This document shows positions 1-5,613 of a DNA stretch of 5,613 nt, piece by piece (within the stretch, counting starts at the first letter, position 1; every line of letters starts with the position of its first letter). Position numbers and translations under genes: made by a program. The stretch is from an uncultured Akkermansia sp. (lineage in GTDB: Bacteria; Verrucomicrobiota; Verrucomicrobiia; Verrucomicrobiales; Akkermansiaceae). The DNA lies in assembly GCA_905200945.1 (NCBI GenBank), contig CAJKMG010000034.1, forward strand, positions 1 to 5,613, in the 5' to 3' direction. A model generated the notes under the pieces. The model did no database searches, was not told the DNA's origin, and saw only the letters and a list, made by a program, of their open reading frames with translations.

Positions 1-45
1 TCCCTGTACCACCGCGTCAACGCCGGTGTGGCCAGGAGTTTCTAG
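1..45 (+). CDS. 3' end of an unidentified gene (partial)
   Basis: Frame 1 is open from the window edge and reads SLYHRVNAGVARSF followed by a TAG stop at 43-45. I do not recognise the family from 14 residues. It is considered coding because it is open to the edge, its codons end mostly in G or C, and it stops shortly before a strong hairpin at 88-127, as expected for a plus-strand gene converging on the minus-strand AsmA-like gene. A stretch this short can stay open by chance. Because the right edge of the window looks chimeric, this left edge could also be foreign to the rest. Confidence 0.4.
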   Translation, partial: SLYHRVNAGVARSF

Positions 46-51
46 AACGTT

Positions 52-70
52 CTTCAGTAACAACCTGAAG
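52..70. repeat. small inverted repeat after the partial gene
   Basis: CTTCAG (52-57) and CTGAAG (65-70) are perfect inverted repeats of 6 bp around a 7-base loop. They lie just after the stop codon at 43-45 and next to the palindrome GAACGTTC (45-52). No T-run follows, so it is not a convincing terminator on its own. It may help RNA 3' end stability or be chance. Confidence 0.25.
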
Positions 71-87
71 CCATCAAGGAAAGTAAG

Positions 88-127
88 GAGGGGGGCCTTC
101 CGCGCAGGCTGCGGAAGGCGCCCCCTC
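88..127. terminator. strong GC-rich hairpin, probable bidirectional terminator
   Basis: The left arm (88-103) pairs with the right arm (111-127) over 16 base pairs, with a single unpaired G at 120 and a 7-base loop (104-110). It lies between two convergent genes, the partial gene ending at 45 and the AsmA-like gene ending at 166. Read on the minus strand, the stem is followed by a pyrimidine-rich stretch (CTTACTTTCCTT), a modest stand-in for a T-tract. On the plus strand a looser T-rich stretch follows, with a T6 at 140-145. The stem is long enough to stop or protect transcripts from both sides. The lack of a clean T-run directly after the stem leaves factor-independent termination unproven. 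Confidence 0.7.
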
Positions 128-134
128 TGATTAT

Positions 135-150
135 TCATGTTTTTTCATGA
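135..150. repeat. short hairpin with T6 loop
   Basis: TCATG (135-139) and CATGA (146-150) form a 5-bp inverted repeat around TTTTTT. It sits between the stop codon of the AsmA-like gene and the larger hairpin at 88-127. It may be part of the transcript 3' end, but the stem is weak and could be chance. Confidence 0.2.
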
Positions 151-165
151 TCCTTTTACCATGCT

Positions 166-3100
166 CTACCTCTTTCTGGTGGACGCCGGCGCAGGGGGAA
201 CAGGGGCTTTTCCTCCGGAGAACGGAGCGAAGTTCCAGGAAACATTGCTCAAAGGCCCCGTGCCGCGCACCTGAAACAACCCGCCTGCCAGCAGGAAAAC
301 GGGGGAAGTTATCAGCCCCGGCAGGCCGCGCAGCCCCAGCTTGAAATCCGAATTGATCTGCAAGTCGGAAAGACGTATCCAGCCCCCACCCTCCAGAGAC
401 ATGTTGCTTCCCTGGGCCGCGAAATTACTGGTGCGCACATAACCCTTTTCAATGGAAAAATCGCAATCTGCCCTGGATATCTTATAATTGATCAAATGAC
501 CCAGCCCCGGAATATAATTGGAGAGGGCTTCCCCCAAAAATCCGAACAGGGGAATTTCCACCAGGTCGCCATGCACCAGAGCTGCCTCCCCCTTCGCCTG
601 AATAGAATTCATGTTGCCTCCCTTGGATGAAAATTCAATGGCACCGTGCACGGTGGCTTTCTCCATCTTCTTGTCATAGGATTTCCCAATAGCCGTCAAG
701 TTCATGTCCTGAAGGACAAAAGAACCGTTCAGGGCATCCCCATCGTCAATCTGCGCCAGCACTCGGCCTGTAAAGGAACCGTCCCAAATGGTTCCCTTCA
801 GCTTGTCCACAACCACCCATTGCGGGGAAAGCAGCACTTCTCCCTTTGTTCTTCCGAGGTCCAGCGTGGTACCCAGCAAGGGATAGCGCACGCGCCCGGC
901 GGAAGCGTCAAAGCGGATGCGTCCCTTCATCAGCTTCATGTCATCCCCCATCGGGAACATGCCGCCTCCGGAAAGCGTTACGGGCCGAGTAAAGACAAAC
1001 TCCTTCAAAACCCTGGCGGCACTATCGGAAAACATCCGCAGAGTATAACCGGGATAGGCCTGTCCCTCCAGGCCAAGCACTTCCACCGTATCCTGCACAA
1101 AACGGAAATCTATGCTCTTGGCCTTGAGCGTGCATTCCGAAGGACCTCCGGATAATCCGGCGGAAGACAGGTAATTCCCGTTGGAAACCACAGTCGTCAC
1201 ATTGGTCAGCACCAGCTGGTCCGTCACCAGATGGGCATCCGCCCGGGCGAACTTCAAATCCACCCCCCTGTAACGCGTGTTGGTTGCGGAAACAGTAGCC
1301 TGCAGGTCGTAAGCCTTTTCCAGATTGTACAGGCCCAATGTTCCCTGGAAAGAAAGTTCCAAGCCGGAATCCTGGCGGAAGGCAAAGCGGCTCATGAAAA
1401 AGTCGTCATCTTTTATGCTCAACAATTGGTCTATCGTTTGCAGAGGAACCGTGGACTGCCCCATCATAAACATCTGACCGTCCAGAAAACCGTTGGCGAA
1501 TAACTCAAAAACGCCCTTCTCCATTTCTATCCGGCAATTTTGAACAAAAAGCTGGTTGGGACGGTATTCCGCCTCCACATCCGCCGTTTTGACGGAAACC
1601 CTGTTCCAGGCCAGGTTTTCCGCATGGATGCGCGCGCGGACCAGCGTCGGCTCCACAGGTTTGCCCTCCGGAATATCCAGTCTGCCGTGTACCCATAAAA
1701 CCGCTTTTTCCGGAAGTTGCAAATTCTCAGGGACAGGAATCAAATTCCCGGCCAGAGTCACCAGCAGTCCAGGCTCCAGATTCGATTCCAGCGTAAAAAC
1801 AAGGTCGGTGCCCAGGTAACTGCCTTCCATTCTCACGCGGCCATCATCCCGCACCAGTTCCAACTGGGTGACATTAATGGAACGGCCGATCAACTCCGCC
1901 CTGGCCGCGGCGGAGACGAATTCCACCCCCTGGTAGAAGACATCCGTCACGGAAGCCTCAATCTGGAGGCGATCCACCCGGAACGGCCCTTTCCAGCCCT
2001 TCCCCATATCCACGGAACCATACACTTTCAATTCCGGGGCTCCCCTGATTTCCAACGTTGGCGGCAGTTTCGCATCCTCCGGCGCAATGGAACGGGCCAT
2101 GTCCAGCATCGCCTTCATAGGCAGCGTGCTGTGAACATCTATCTTAATCTCTCCGTCCACCCCCATCACTTTGCCGGAAAAACTGCCCCCGGGATGCCTT
2201 ATATCCAGATCAGTTACATAAAAATTACCGTTTTCATAACTGAAATCGCAGGAGGCCCTCTGGAATTTTTCCCCAAGCACGGAAAATGCTCCCATGGACC
2301 CGGAACCTAAAGCATTCAGATGTTCCACGCCCTCCCAGTTTTCCGAAAAAACCGCACGACCGGATATCTGTACATGCGGCTCGCTCAGAAACTTCATTTC
2401 CTTCGGCACCAGAGCTTCATCCACAATAGCCACCGCCCAGGAGACCAGCGGGGCCGTACTGCGGACGTCCCAGATCAGCGTGCGCTTTTTCAAATCAGCC
2501 TGGAGGGAAAGGCTGACGAAACCGGCCGTTTCCGCATCACGCATGGTAAAACGCTTGGCCATAATGACGGAATCCGCATAATCCCCGCTGAACAGAAAAT
2601 CTTTAACCATGATTTTTCCGTACCTGAGGAAAGGAGCCTGCAAATCCATGCCCACACGCACGCCTCCTTTCGGATCGTCGCTTAAATTGACAATCAGGCG
2701 CGGAGGAGATGTTTCAGGCCACTTCACCCGGTCCATGTAATTCAGCGCCTGATTCAACTGTTCCTTGACGGCGGCCATGTCCTGAGCCGTCAGTATAAAG
2801 TCGCCGGAATCATCCTGACCAATGGAAAATGCCCCCTGGGCCGTCACCCGGATCCCCTGCACCACGGCATCCGCATTGACGATGTCCACCATGCCGGGAC
2901 GCTCCAGATTCAATTCCGCGTTCATCCCCGTTGCAGAAAAAATTTTTTCCGGATTCCCCGAATCCACGGGCAGAGAGACCTCCATTCCCTTCACATTCAC
3001 CCGCTCCGGCACAACTTGCCCGTCTATCAGTTTTTTCCAATTCAGAGCCACATCCGCTTCATGCAGCAAAACTATGGGCCGACGCGTTTCCGGTGAAGCC

Positions 3101-3345
3101 TCCGGATCCAGCAACTCCACGTTTTTCAGTGTCACGACGGCACGGGGCCACAAAGTAACCTTCAGCGTTTCTATATGGGAAGGAATGCCTTTTTCCAGAA
3201 GAGCCTGCTCCACCCGCTGTACGACAAAAGAGGGTACCCCCCAGATGGAGATGTAGCATACGCAACCCAGCAGCAACGCCCCAAGCAAAATAATCACTGT
3301 GGGAACCAGTCCCTTGATCCATCTCATAAATGTCCGCTGAGCCAT
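166..3345 (-). CDS. large AsmA-like envelope protein
   Basis: This 1059-residue protein has a short basic N-terminus and one hydrophobic segment at about 13-35 (LVPTVIILLGALLLGC), with no cleavage site obvious to me, so it is probably anchored in the inner membrane with a periplasmic body. The rest is a long run of amphipathic beta-rich repeats typical of AsmA/YhdP/TamB-like proteins. The C-terminal part (about 803-1045) fits the AsmA-like C-terminal region: a strand-rich stretch, then GEAALVHGDLVEIPLFGFLG (about 918-937), and near the end a VRGTGPLSNVSW motif (about 1026-1037). It ends in a proline-rich, basic tail. Characterised relatives act in phospholipid movement to, or homeostasis of, the outer membrane; that role here is inference. 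The ATG at 3345 is chosen because it precedes the membrane anchor and has a weak AAGG three bases upstream; Met7 is an alternative. It ends with TAG and appears monocistronic, divergent from the pirin gene. I cannot assign it to a named subfamily. Confidence 0.88.
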   Translation of the reverse strand: MAQRTFMRWIKGLVPTVIILLGALLLGCVCYISIWGVPSFVVQRVEQALLEKGIPSHIETLKVTLWPRAVVTLKNVELLDPEASPETRRPIVLLHEADVALNWKKLIDGQVVPERVNVKGMEVSLPVDSGNPEKIFSATGMNAELNLERPGMVDIVNADAVVQGIRVTAQGAFSIGQDDSGDFILTAQDMAAVKEQLNQALNYMDRVKWPETSPPRLIVNLSDDPKGGVRVGMDLQAPFLRYGKIMVKDFLFSGDYADSVIMAKRFTMRDAETAGFVSLSLQADLKKRTLIWDVRSTAPLVSWAVAIVDEALVPKEMKFLSEPHVQISGRAVFSENWEGVEHLNALGSGSMGAFSVLGEKFQRASCDFSYENGNFYVTDLDIRHPGGSFSGKVMGVDGEIKIDVHSTLPMKAMLDMARSIAPEDAKLPPTLEIRGAPELKVYGSVDMGKGWKGPFRVDRLQIEASVTDVFYQGVEFVSAAARAELIGRSINVTQLELVRDDGRVRMEGSYLGTDLVFTLESNLEPGLLVTLAGNLIPVPENLQLPEKAVLWVHGRLDIPEGKPVEPTLVRARIHAENLAWNRVSVKTADVEAEYRPNQLFVQNCRIEMEKGVFELFANGFLDGQMFMMGQSTVPLQTIDQLLSIKDDDFFMSRFAFRQDSGLELSFQGTLGLYNLEKAYDLQATVSATNTRYRGVDLKFARADAHLVTDQLVLTNVTTVVSNGNYLSSAGLSGGPSECTLKAKSIDFRFVQDTVEVLGLEGQAYPGYTLRMFSDSAARVLKEFVFTRPVTLSGGGMFPMGDDMKLMKGRIRFDASAGRVRYPLLGTTLDLGRTKGEVLLSPQWVVVDKLKGTIWDGSFTGRVLAQIDDGDALNGSFVLQDMNLTAIGKSYDKKMEKATVHGAIEFSSKGGNMNSIQAKGEAALVHGDLVEIPLFGFLGEALSNYIPGLGHLINYKISRADCDFSIEKGYVRTSNFAAQGSNMSLEGGGWIRLSDLQINSDFKLGLRGLPGLITSPVFLLAGGLFQVRGTGPLSNVSWNFAPFSGGKAPVPPAPASTRKR

Positions 3346-3532
3346 AAGCCTTATCTTCTTTGCACAGGTACTTCGGTACGCTACCTTAAAAGAAGAGACA
3401 TTGCACCACCAATTTGTGTTGCCTGTTTATTTTACAGTCCCGGAAATGATGACATCCGCCTTGAACACCCCCGCGTTTCATCCAGTCAAACAGTTTACAG
3501 GCGGAAAACCGCTCTTACTACCCCTGACAATC
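3346..3532. other. divergent intergenic region, AsmA-like gene / pirin gene
   Basis: These 187 bases lie between the divergent starts of the AsmA-like gene and the pirin gene, so promoters in both directions are expected. I see no convincing -35/-10 pair for either direction. The best plus-strand candidate, TTTACA (3494-3499) with TTACTA (3515-3520), has only 15 bases between boxes and lies almost on the start codon. The pirin frame stays open upstream to a TTG at 3401, but that extension has no family counterpart. A small hairpin lies at 3368-3379. Confidence 0.6.
3366..3386. repeat. hairpin with TTCG loop in the divergent region
   Basis: GTAC (3368-3371), TTCG, GTAC (3376-3379) is a perfect 4-bp stem with a TTCG loop. 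An alternative pairing joins AGGTA (3366-3370) to TACCT (3382-3386). It falls 23-42 bases upstream of the AsmA-like start codon, so it would lie in that gene's leader if transcription starts further upstream, though read on the minus strand the loop is CGAA. It could be a protein-binding site, a leader structure or chance. Confidence 0.25.
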
Positions 3533-4231
3533 ATGAACATTACCATTCACCGGGCATCCACCCGTGGGCATGCCAACCACGGATGGCTGGACACATACCA
3601 CACATTCAGCTTCGCCAATTATTTCAACCCGGAGCGCATGCAATTCGGCGCCCTGCGCGTGCTCAATGACGATAAAGTTCTCCCGGAAAAAGGGTTCGGC
3701 ACCCATCCGCACAAAAATATGGAGGTAATTTCCATCCCTCTGAGAGGGAAACTCCGCCACGGAGACAGCCTGAACAACAGCCACACCATCACGCGAGGAG
3801 CAATCCAGGTGATGAGCGCCGGGACGGGCATCCTGCACAGCGAATTGAACGACAGCCCCACGGAACCATTGGAATTCCTGCAAATATGGATTATTCCAGA
3901 CAGGGTCAATACTCCTCCCAGATACCGGGATTACGACATTGCTCCTCTGTTGAAGCACAATGAAATCTCTACCTTCCTGGCTCCGGAAACGGATATTTCC
4001 ATTATGCAGCAGGCCTGGTTTTCCTGGGCGGAACTGGACAGGGGAGTAGAACGGGAATACCAACTCAAGGGACGAAACACGGGCGTATACATCTTCGTGA
4101 TAGACGGAGAAATAAAAATAGGAGACGCAGTATTGCACAGTCGGGACGGAGCCGGAATTACAAATACGGAAATCATCTCCATAGAATCCCTCCAGAACTC
4201 AACTGTTCTTTTGATGGAAGTGGCCGTCTGA
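3533..4231 (+). CDS. pirin family protein (YhhW-like bicupin)
   Basis: The 232-residue product has the length and landmarks of bacterial pirins such as E. coli YhhW. It opens with RGHANHGWLDTYHTFSFANY (11-30), then ALRVLNDD (40-47), then the N-terminal cupin metal site FGTHPHKNMEV (55-65), and later MSAGTGILHSE (94-104). The four expected metal ligands are present: His58, His60, His102 and Glu104. A second cupin, normally without metal, follows; YIFVIDGEIKIGDAVL is its core. YhhW and human pirin show quercetin 2,3-dioxygenase activity in vitro, but the physiological substrate is generally unknown, so no substrate is claimed. It is likely cytoplasmic. The ATG at 3533 is chosen because family homology begins there; the upstream TTG at 3401 adds 44 residues unlike any pirin. 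No Shine-Dalgarno sequence is visible before the ATG. It is divergent from the AsmA-like gene and convergent with the DUF2062 gene, so it looks monocistronic. Confidence 0.95.
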   Translation: MNITIHRASTRGHANHGWLDTYHTFSFANYFNPERMQFGALRVLNDDKVLPEKGFGTHPHKNMEVISIPLRGKLRHGDSLNNSHTITRGAIQVMSAGTGILHSELNDSPTEPLEFLQIWIIPDRVNTPPRYRDYDIAPLLKHNEISTFLAPETDISIMQQAWFSWAELDRGVEREYQLKGRNTGVYIFVIDGEIKIGDAVLHSRDGAGITNTEIISIESLQNSTVLLMEVAV

Positions 4232-4289
4232 TTTCTGCGGACGCCCGGCTTTCCGCCTCCGCGTTGCCTTACACAGACGGCAGTTTTTT
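4223..4289 (+). terminator. terminator-like structure after the pirin gene
   Basis: GCCGTCTG (4223-4230), which includes the last pirin codons and most of its TGA stop, is perfectly complementary to CAGACGGC (4274-4281). The second arm is followed after two bases by six T (4284-4289). The 43 bases between the arms can fold further through GCGGA (4237-4241) and TCCGC. The long insert makes it atypical, but an 8-bp GC-rich stem with a T-run is a credible factor-independent terminator for the pirin transcript. The T-run overlaps the DUF2062 stop codon. No T-run exists in the minus direction. Confidence 0.5.
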
Positions 4290-4851
4290 ACGCCCTGCCG
4301 CTCGTTTTTCTGCTGTGCAGGAAATGGCCCATCCTCCACCCCATCTGCACCAGCCCGTAACACAGGCTGCCCAGAACCACGCTGGAAACAATCCAGCCCG
4401 CTATGAATTCCAGGCTTACCATGCCGATGCTCAATCCGCCAAACGGCTCCCAGGACCACTGCTGAACCCCCGCTTTCAGCATCTCCCAGTTCGCTCCGGA
4501 CGCAGGGAGCCCCAAAACCGAGAAAAGAAACCATCCCAGCCACCATTGAGCGGGAATGGCAAAAAAGGTAAAGCCGGGAGGAGAGAGCCACGCCATCAGG
4601 ATGGCTACGGGAATATTGCCCTTGCGCCACAGGCAGGCGAAAACGCCCCACAGGCTCTGCATGGGAAGAGGAGCAATCGCTGCGGCAGCCCCCCAGGCGG
4701 CGCCCGTCGCTACGGACTGCCTGTTCCATGACCAGTAAACAGAATCAAAAACCTTGGCGGAAAGAAACTTGCTGGCCCACGATTTTTTGCGTACCTCCGT
4801 CAGCAGGTAAAGCCTGACTCTGCGCATCAATTGCCTGTAGCGGTGTTCCAT
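4288..4851 (-). CDS. DUF2062 domain membrane protein
   Basis: The 187-residue product matches DUF2062, a small bacterial membrane-protein family of unknown biochemical role. After a basic, amphipathic N-terminus (1-43), the family signature begins at about 44: RQSVATGAAWGAAAAIAPLP (44-63), then MQSLWGVFACLWRKGNIPVA (64-83), with the conserved Asn79-x-Pro81. The usual 'W-x-S-N-P-L-T' segment appears as WLSPPGF (88-94), a divergent version. Hydrophobic segments lie at about 48-74, 83-114 and 137-168, and the tail is basic, consistent with an inner-membrane protein of three or four spans. In other bacteria such domains occur alone or joined to glycosyltransferases or methyltransferases; here it stands alone. 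The ATG at 4851 is chosen because an in-frame TAG lies just upstream; an AGGAG is present but about 12 bases away, farther than usual. It ends in TAA, 56 bases from the pirin stop, and is divergent from tlyA. Confidence 0.85.
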   Translation of the reverse strand: MEHRYRQLMRRVRLYLLTEVRKKSWASKFLSAKVFDSVYWSWNRQSVATGAAWGAAAAIAPLPMQSLWGVFACLWRKGNIPVAILMAWLSPPGFTFFAIPAQWWLGWFLFSVLGLPASGANWEMLKAGVQQWSWEPFGGLSIGMVSLEFIAGWIVSSVVLGSLCYGLVQMGWRMGHFLHSRKTSGRA

Positions 4852-5011
4852 CCGTTGCAGAGTCTCCTATAAACCAGCCTTGAATCAACCGTAAAATGTT
4901 CCAGTACGAGGAATGCCGCATTTTTACGCCCGAATGTCTTTCCGAGTTCGGTTTTTCTTGATTCTTCACGCGGTTTCATGAAATACCTGCATTCACACCT
5001 TTTTCCGAATC
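4852..5011. other. divergent intergenic region, DUF2062 gene / tlyA
   Basis: These 160 bases separate two divergent starts and should hold both promoters. I could not identify a strong pair. TTGATT (4958-4963) with AAATAC (4981-4986), 17 bases apart, is the best guess for tlyA but the second box is poor. On the minus strand a TTTATA lies close before the AGGAG of the DUF2062 gene; it is too near the start codon to serve as its -10. No operator, riboswitch or RNA gene is evident. Confidence 0.5.
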
Positions 5012-5613
5012 ATGAGCAAGCAACGACTCGATATCCTTCTGGTTTCCCGTAATCTCGTAGAATCCCGGGAACTGGCCCAGCGGCTCATCATTGCCGGAGA
5101 AGTGAGCGTGGGGGGGCATCCCTCCACCAAGCCCGGTCTCAAGGTCAATGAAGACGCGGATATCACCATCAGAAACCGTCCCCGCTATGTCAGCCGCGGC
5201 GGTCTGAAAATGGAAGGAGCCCTGAATGCTTTTCCCGTTTCTGCGGAAGGCAAGGTCTGCCTTGATATTGGGGCTTCCACCGGAGGTTTTACGGACTGCC
5301 TGCTCCAGCACGGAGCCGCCAGGGTGCATGCCATAGACGTAGGAACCAACCAGCTCGTCTGGAAACTGCGGCAGGATCCCCGCGTCATTGTGAAGGAAAA
5401 ATTCAACGCCCGCTACATGACTCCGGAGGATATCGGAGAACAAGTGGATATGATCGTTTCCGACGTCTCCTTTATCTCCCTGACCTTGATTCTGCCCCCC
5501 GTCCGGGAGCTGCTGGCCCCCAAGGGCATCGACTGCGGCGTGGAGAACGTCATGATCATCACCGGCGGGCTGGAGGGCATCAACCTGGCCTGTCAGGCGT
5601 ACATCGACCCCGG
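5012..5613 (+). CDS. tlyA: TlyA family rRNA 2'-O-methyltransferase (3' end replaced or cut)
   Basis: The frame runs 200 codons to the window edge. Residues 1-60 form an S4 RNA-binding domain (RLDILLVSRNLVESRELAQR, 5-24). The FtsJ-type methyltransferase domain follows, with SRGGLK (61-66), SAM motif I DIGASTGGFTDCLLQ (85-99), AIDVGTNQLVWKLR (107-120) and SDVSFISLTLILP (150-162). TlyA enzymes 2'-O-methylate cytidines in rRNA (C1920 of 23S and, in some, C1409 of 16S); the older 'hemolysin' label is historical. Of the family's Lys-Asp-Lys-Glu catalytic set, Lys66 and Asp151 are visible. The Lys of the expected 'IKPQFE' strand should come shortly after LLAPKG (167-172), but instead the protein continues as GIDCGVENVMIITGG, which resembles a PLP-dependent aminotransferase. 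Complete TlyA proteins are about 250-275 residues. The ATG at 5012 fits the family N-terminus; no Shine-Dalgarno is visible. The gene is reliable to about residue 170; beyond that the sequence is probably not tlyA. Confidence 0.85.
   Translation, partial: MSKQRLDILLVSRNLVESRELAQRLIIAGEVSVGGHPSTKPGLKVNEDADITIRNRPRYVSRGGLKMEGALNAFPVSAEGKVCLDIGASTGGFTDCLLQHGAARVHAIDVGTNQLVWKLRQDPRVIVKEKFNARYMTPEDIGEQVDMIVSDVSFISLTLILPPVRELLAPKGIDCGVENVMIITGGLEGINLACQAYIDP
5525..5613 (+). other. aminotransferase-like fragment joined in frame to tlyA
   Basis: From about base 5525 the open frame reads GIDCGVENVMIITGGLEGIN followed by LACQAYIDPG. This fits the stretch of fold-type I PLP-dependent aminotransferases (the MocR/LysN-like class I group) where 'ENVxITxGxQQxLDLxxxxxxDPGD' is typical. 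Nothing like it belongs in TlyA at this point. Nearly all codons end in G or C, more uniformly than in the upstream part of the gene. The exact junction cannot be fixed, because 'ELLAPKG' would be acceptable in either protein; it lies somewhere around 5500-5530. I infer a join to other DNA, most simply an assembly chimera at a contig end. The specific enzyme cannot be named. Confidence 0.6.

Noticed and set aside
646..1155. 169-residue plus-strand open frame inside the AsmA-like gene
   Set aside because: It is antisense to the same gene, with no domain signature and no ribosome binding site.
1717..2310. 197-residue plus-strand open frame inside the AsmA-like gene
   Set aside because: It lies wholly antisense to a well-supported coding sequence, and its product is rich in His, Gln and Arg, as typical of shadow frames.
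3401..3532. 44-residue N-terminal extension of the pirin frame from a TTG codon
   Set aside because: Pirin homology starts exactly at the ATG at 3533, the extension resembles no family member, and a rare start would be needed.
3518..4138. 206-residue open frame on the minus strand, antisense to the pirin gene
   Set aside because: It is a mirror frame of a strongly conserved gene. The protein has no recognisable family features, and the plus-strand pirin has all its metal ligands.
4199..4729. 176-residue minus-strand open frame overlapping the DUF2062 gene
   Set aside because: It is the same DNA strand in a different frame, rich in Arg, Gly and Ser, while the DUF2062 frame gives a coherent membrane protein.
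4860..4880. TTTATA-like box on the minus strand as a -10 element for the DUF2062 gene
   Set aside because: It would start transcription only a few bases before the ATG and lacks a good -35 box at the right distance.
4912..4956. Short stems followed by T-runs (AATG-CCG-CATT with T's; CCG-AGTT-CGG with T5), considered as attenuators before tlyA
   Set aside because: The stems are only 3-4 bp long, too weak to support a terminator or attenuator.
4745..4969. 74-residue minus-strand open frame overlapping the DUF2062 start
   Set aside because: It overlaps a recognisable gene in another frame and has no family features.
4978..5052. 24-codon plus-strand open frame overlapping the tlyA start, considered as a leader peptide
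   Set aside because: It has no ribosome binding site and no regulatory codon run, and its overlap into tlyA can occur by chance.

Overview
The window reads as chromosomal DNA of a Gram-negative bacterium. It has mid-range, slightly GC-rich composition, and most of it is ordinary housekeeping genes with no mobile elements, CRISPR, tRNA or rRNA. The very large single-span AsmA-like protein implies a two-membrane envelope. Together with the poorly developed ribosome binding sites, this points by inference to the Planctomycetes-Verrucomicrobia-Chlamydiae group, perhaps an Akkermansia-like gut Verrucomicrobium. That placement is a recollection of style, not a proven assignment.

Layout, left to right. 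Bases 1-45 look like the last 14 codons of an unidentified plus-strand gene. A strong GC-rich hairpin (88-127) separates it from a convergent minus-strand gene (166-3345) for a 1059-residue AsmA-domain envelope protein. A 187-base divergent intergenic region (3346-3532) leads to a plus-strand pirin-family protein (3533-4231, YhhW-like, all four metal ligands present). The pirin gene converges, with only 56 bases between stop codons and a terminator-like stem ending in six T, on a minus-strand DUF2062 membrane protein (4288-4851). A second divergent region (4852-5011) precedes a plus-strand tlyA gene (from 5012, open at the right edge) for a 2'-O-ribose rRNA methyltransferase.

The main surprise is at the right edge. 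The TlyA reading frame is textbook for about 170 codons. From about codon 172 (base ~5525) it stays open but stops looking like TlyA and looks like the central part of a fold-type I PLP-dependent aminotransferase. The TlyA Lys-Pro-Gln-Phe-Glu strand that should come next is absent. An assembly chimera at a contig end is the simplest explanation; a real recombination or fusion is the alternative.

The genes do not form an operon: strands alternate (+, -, +, -, +), so each is probably transcribed alone, and no shared pathway is evident. I found no convincing new biological system here.
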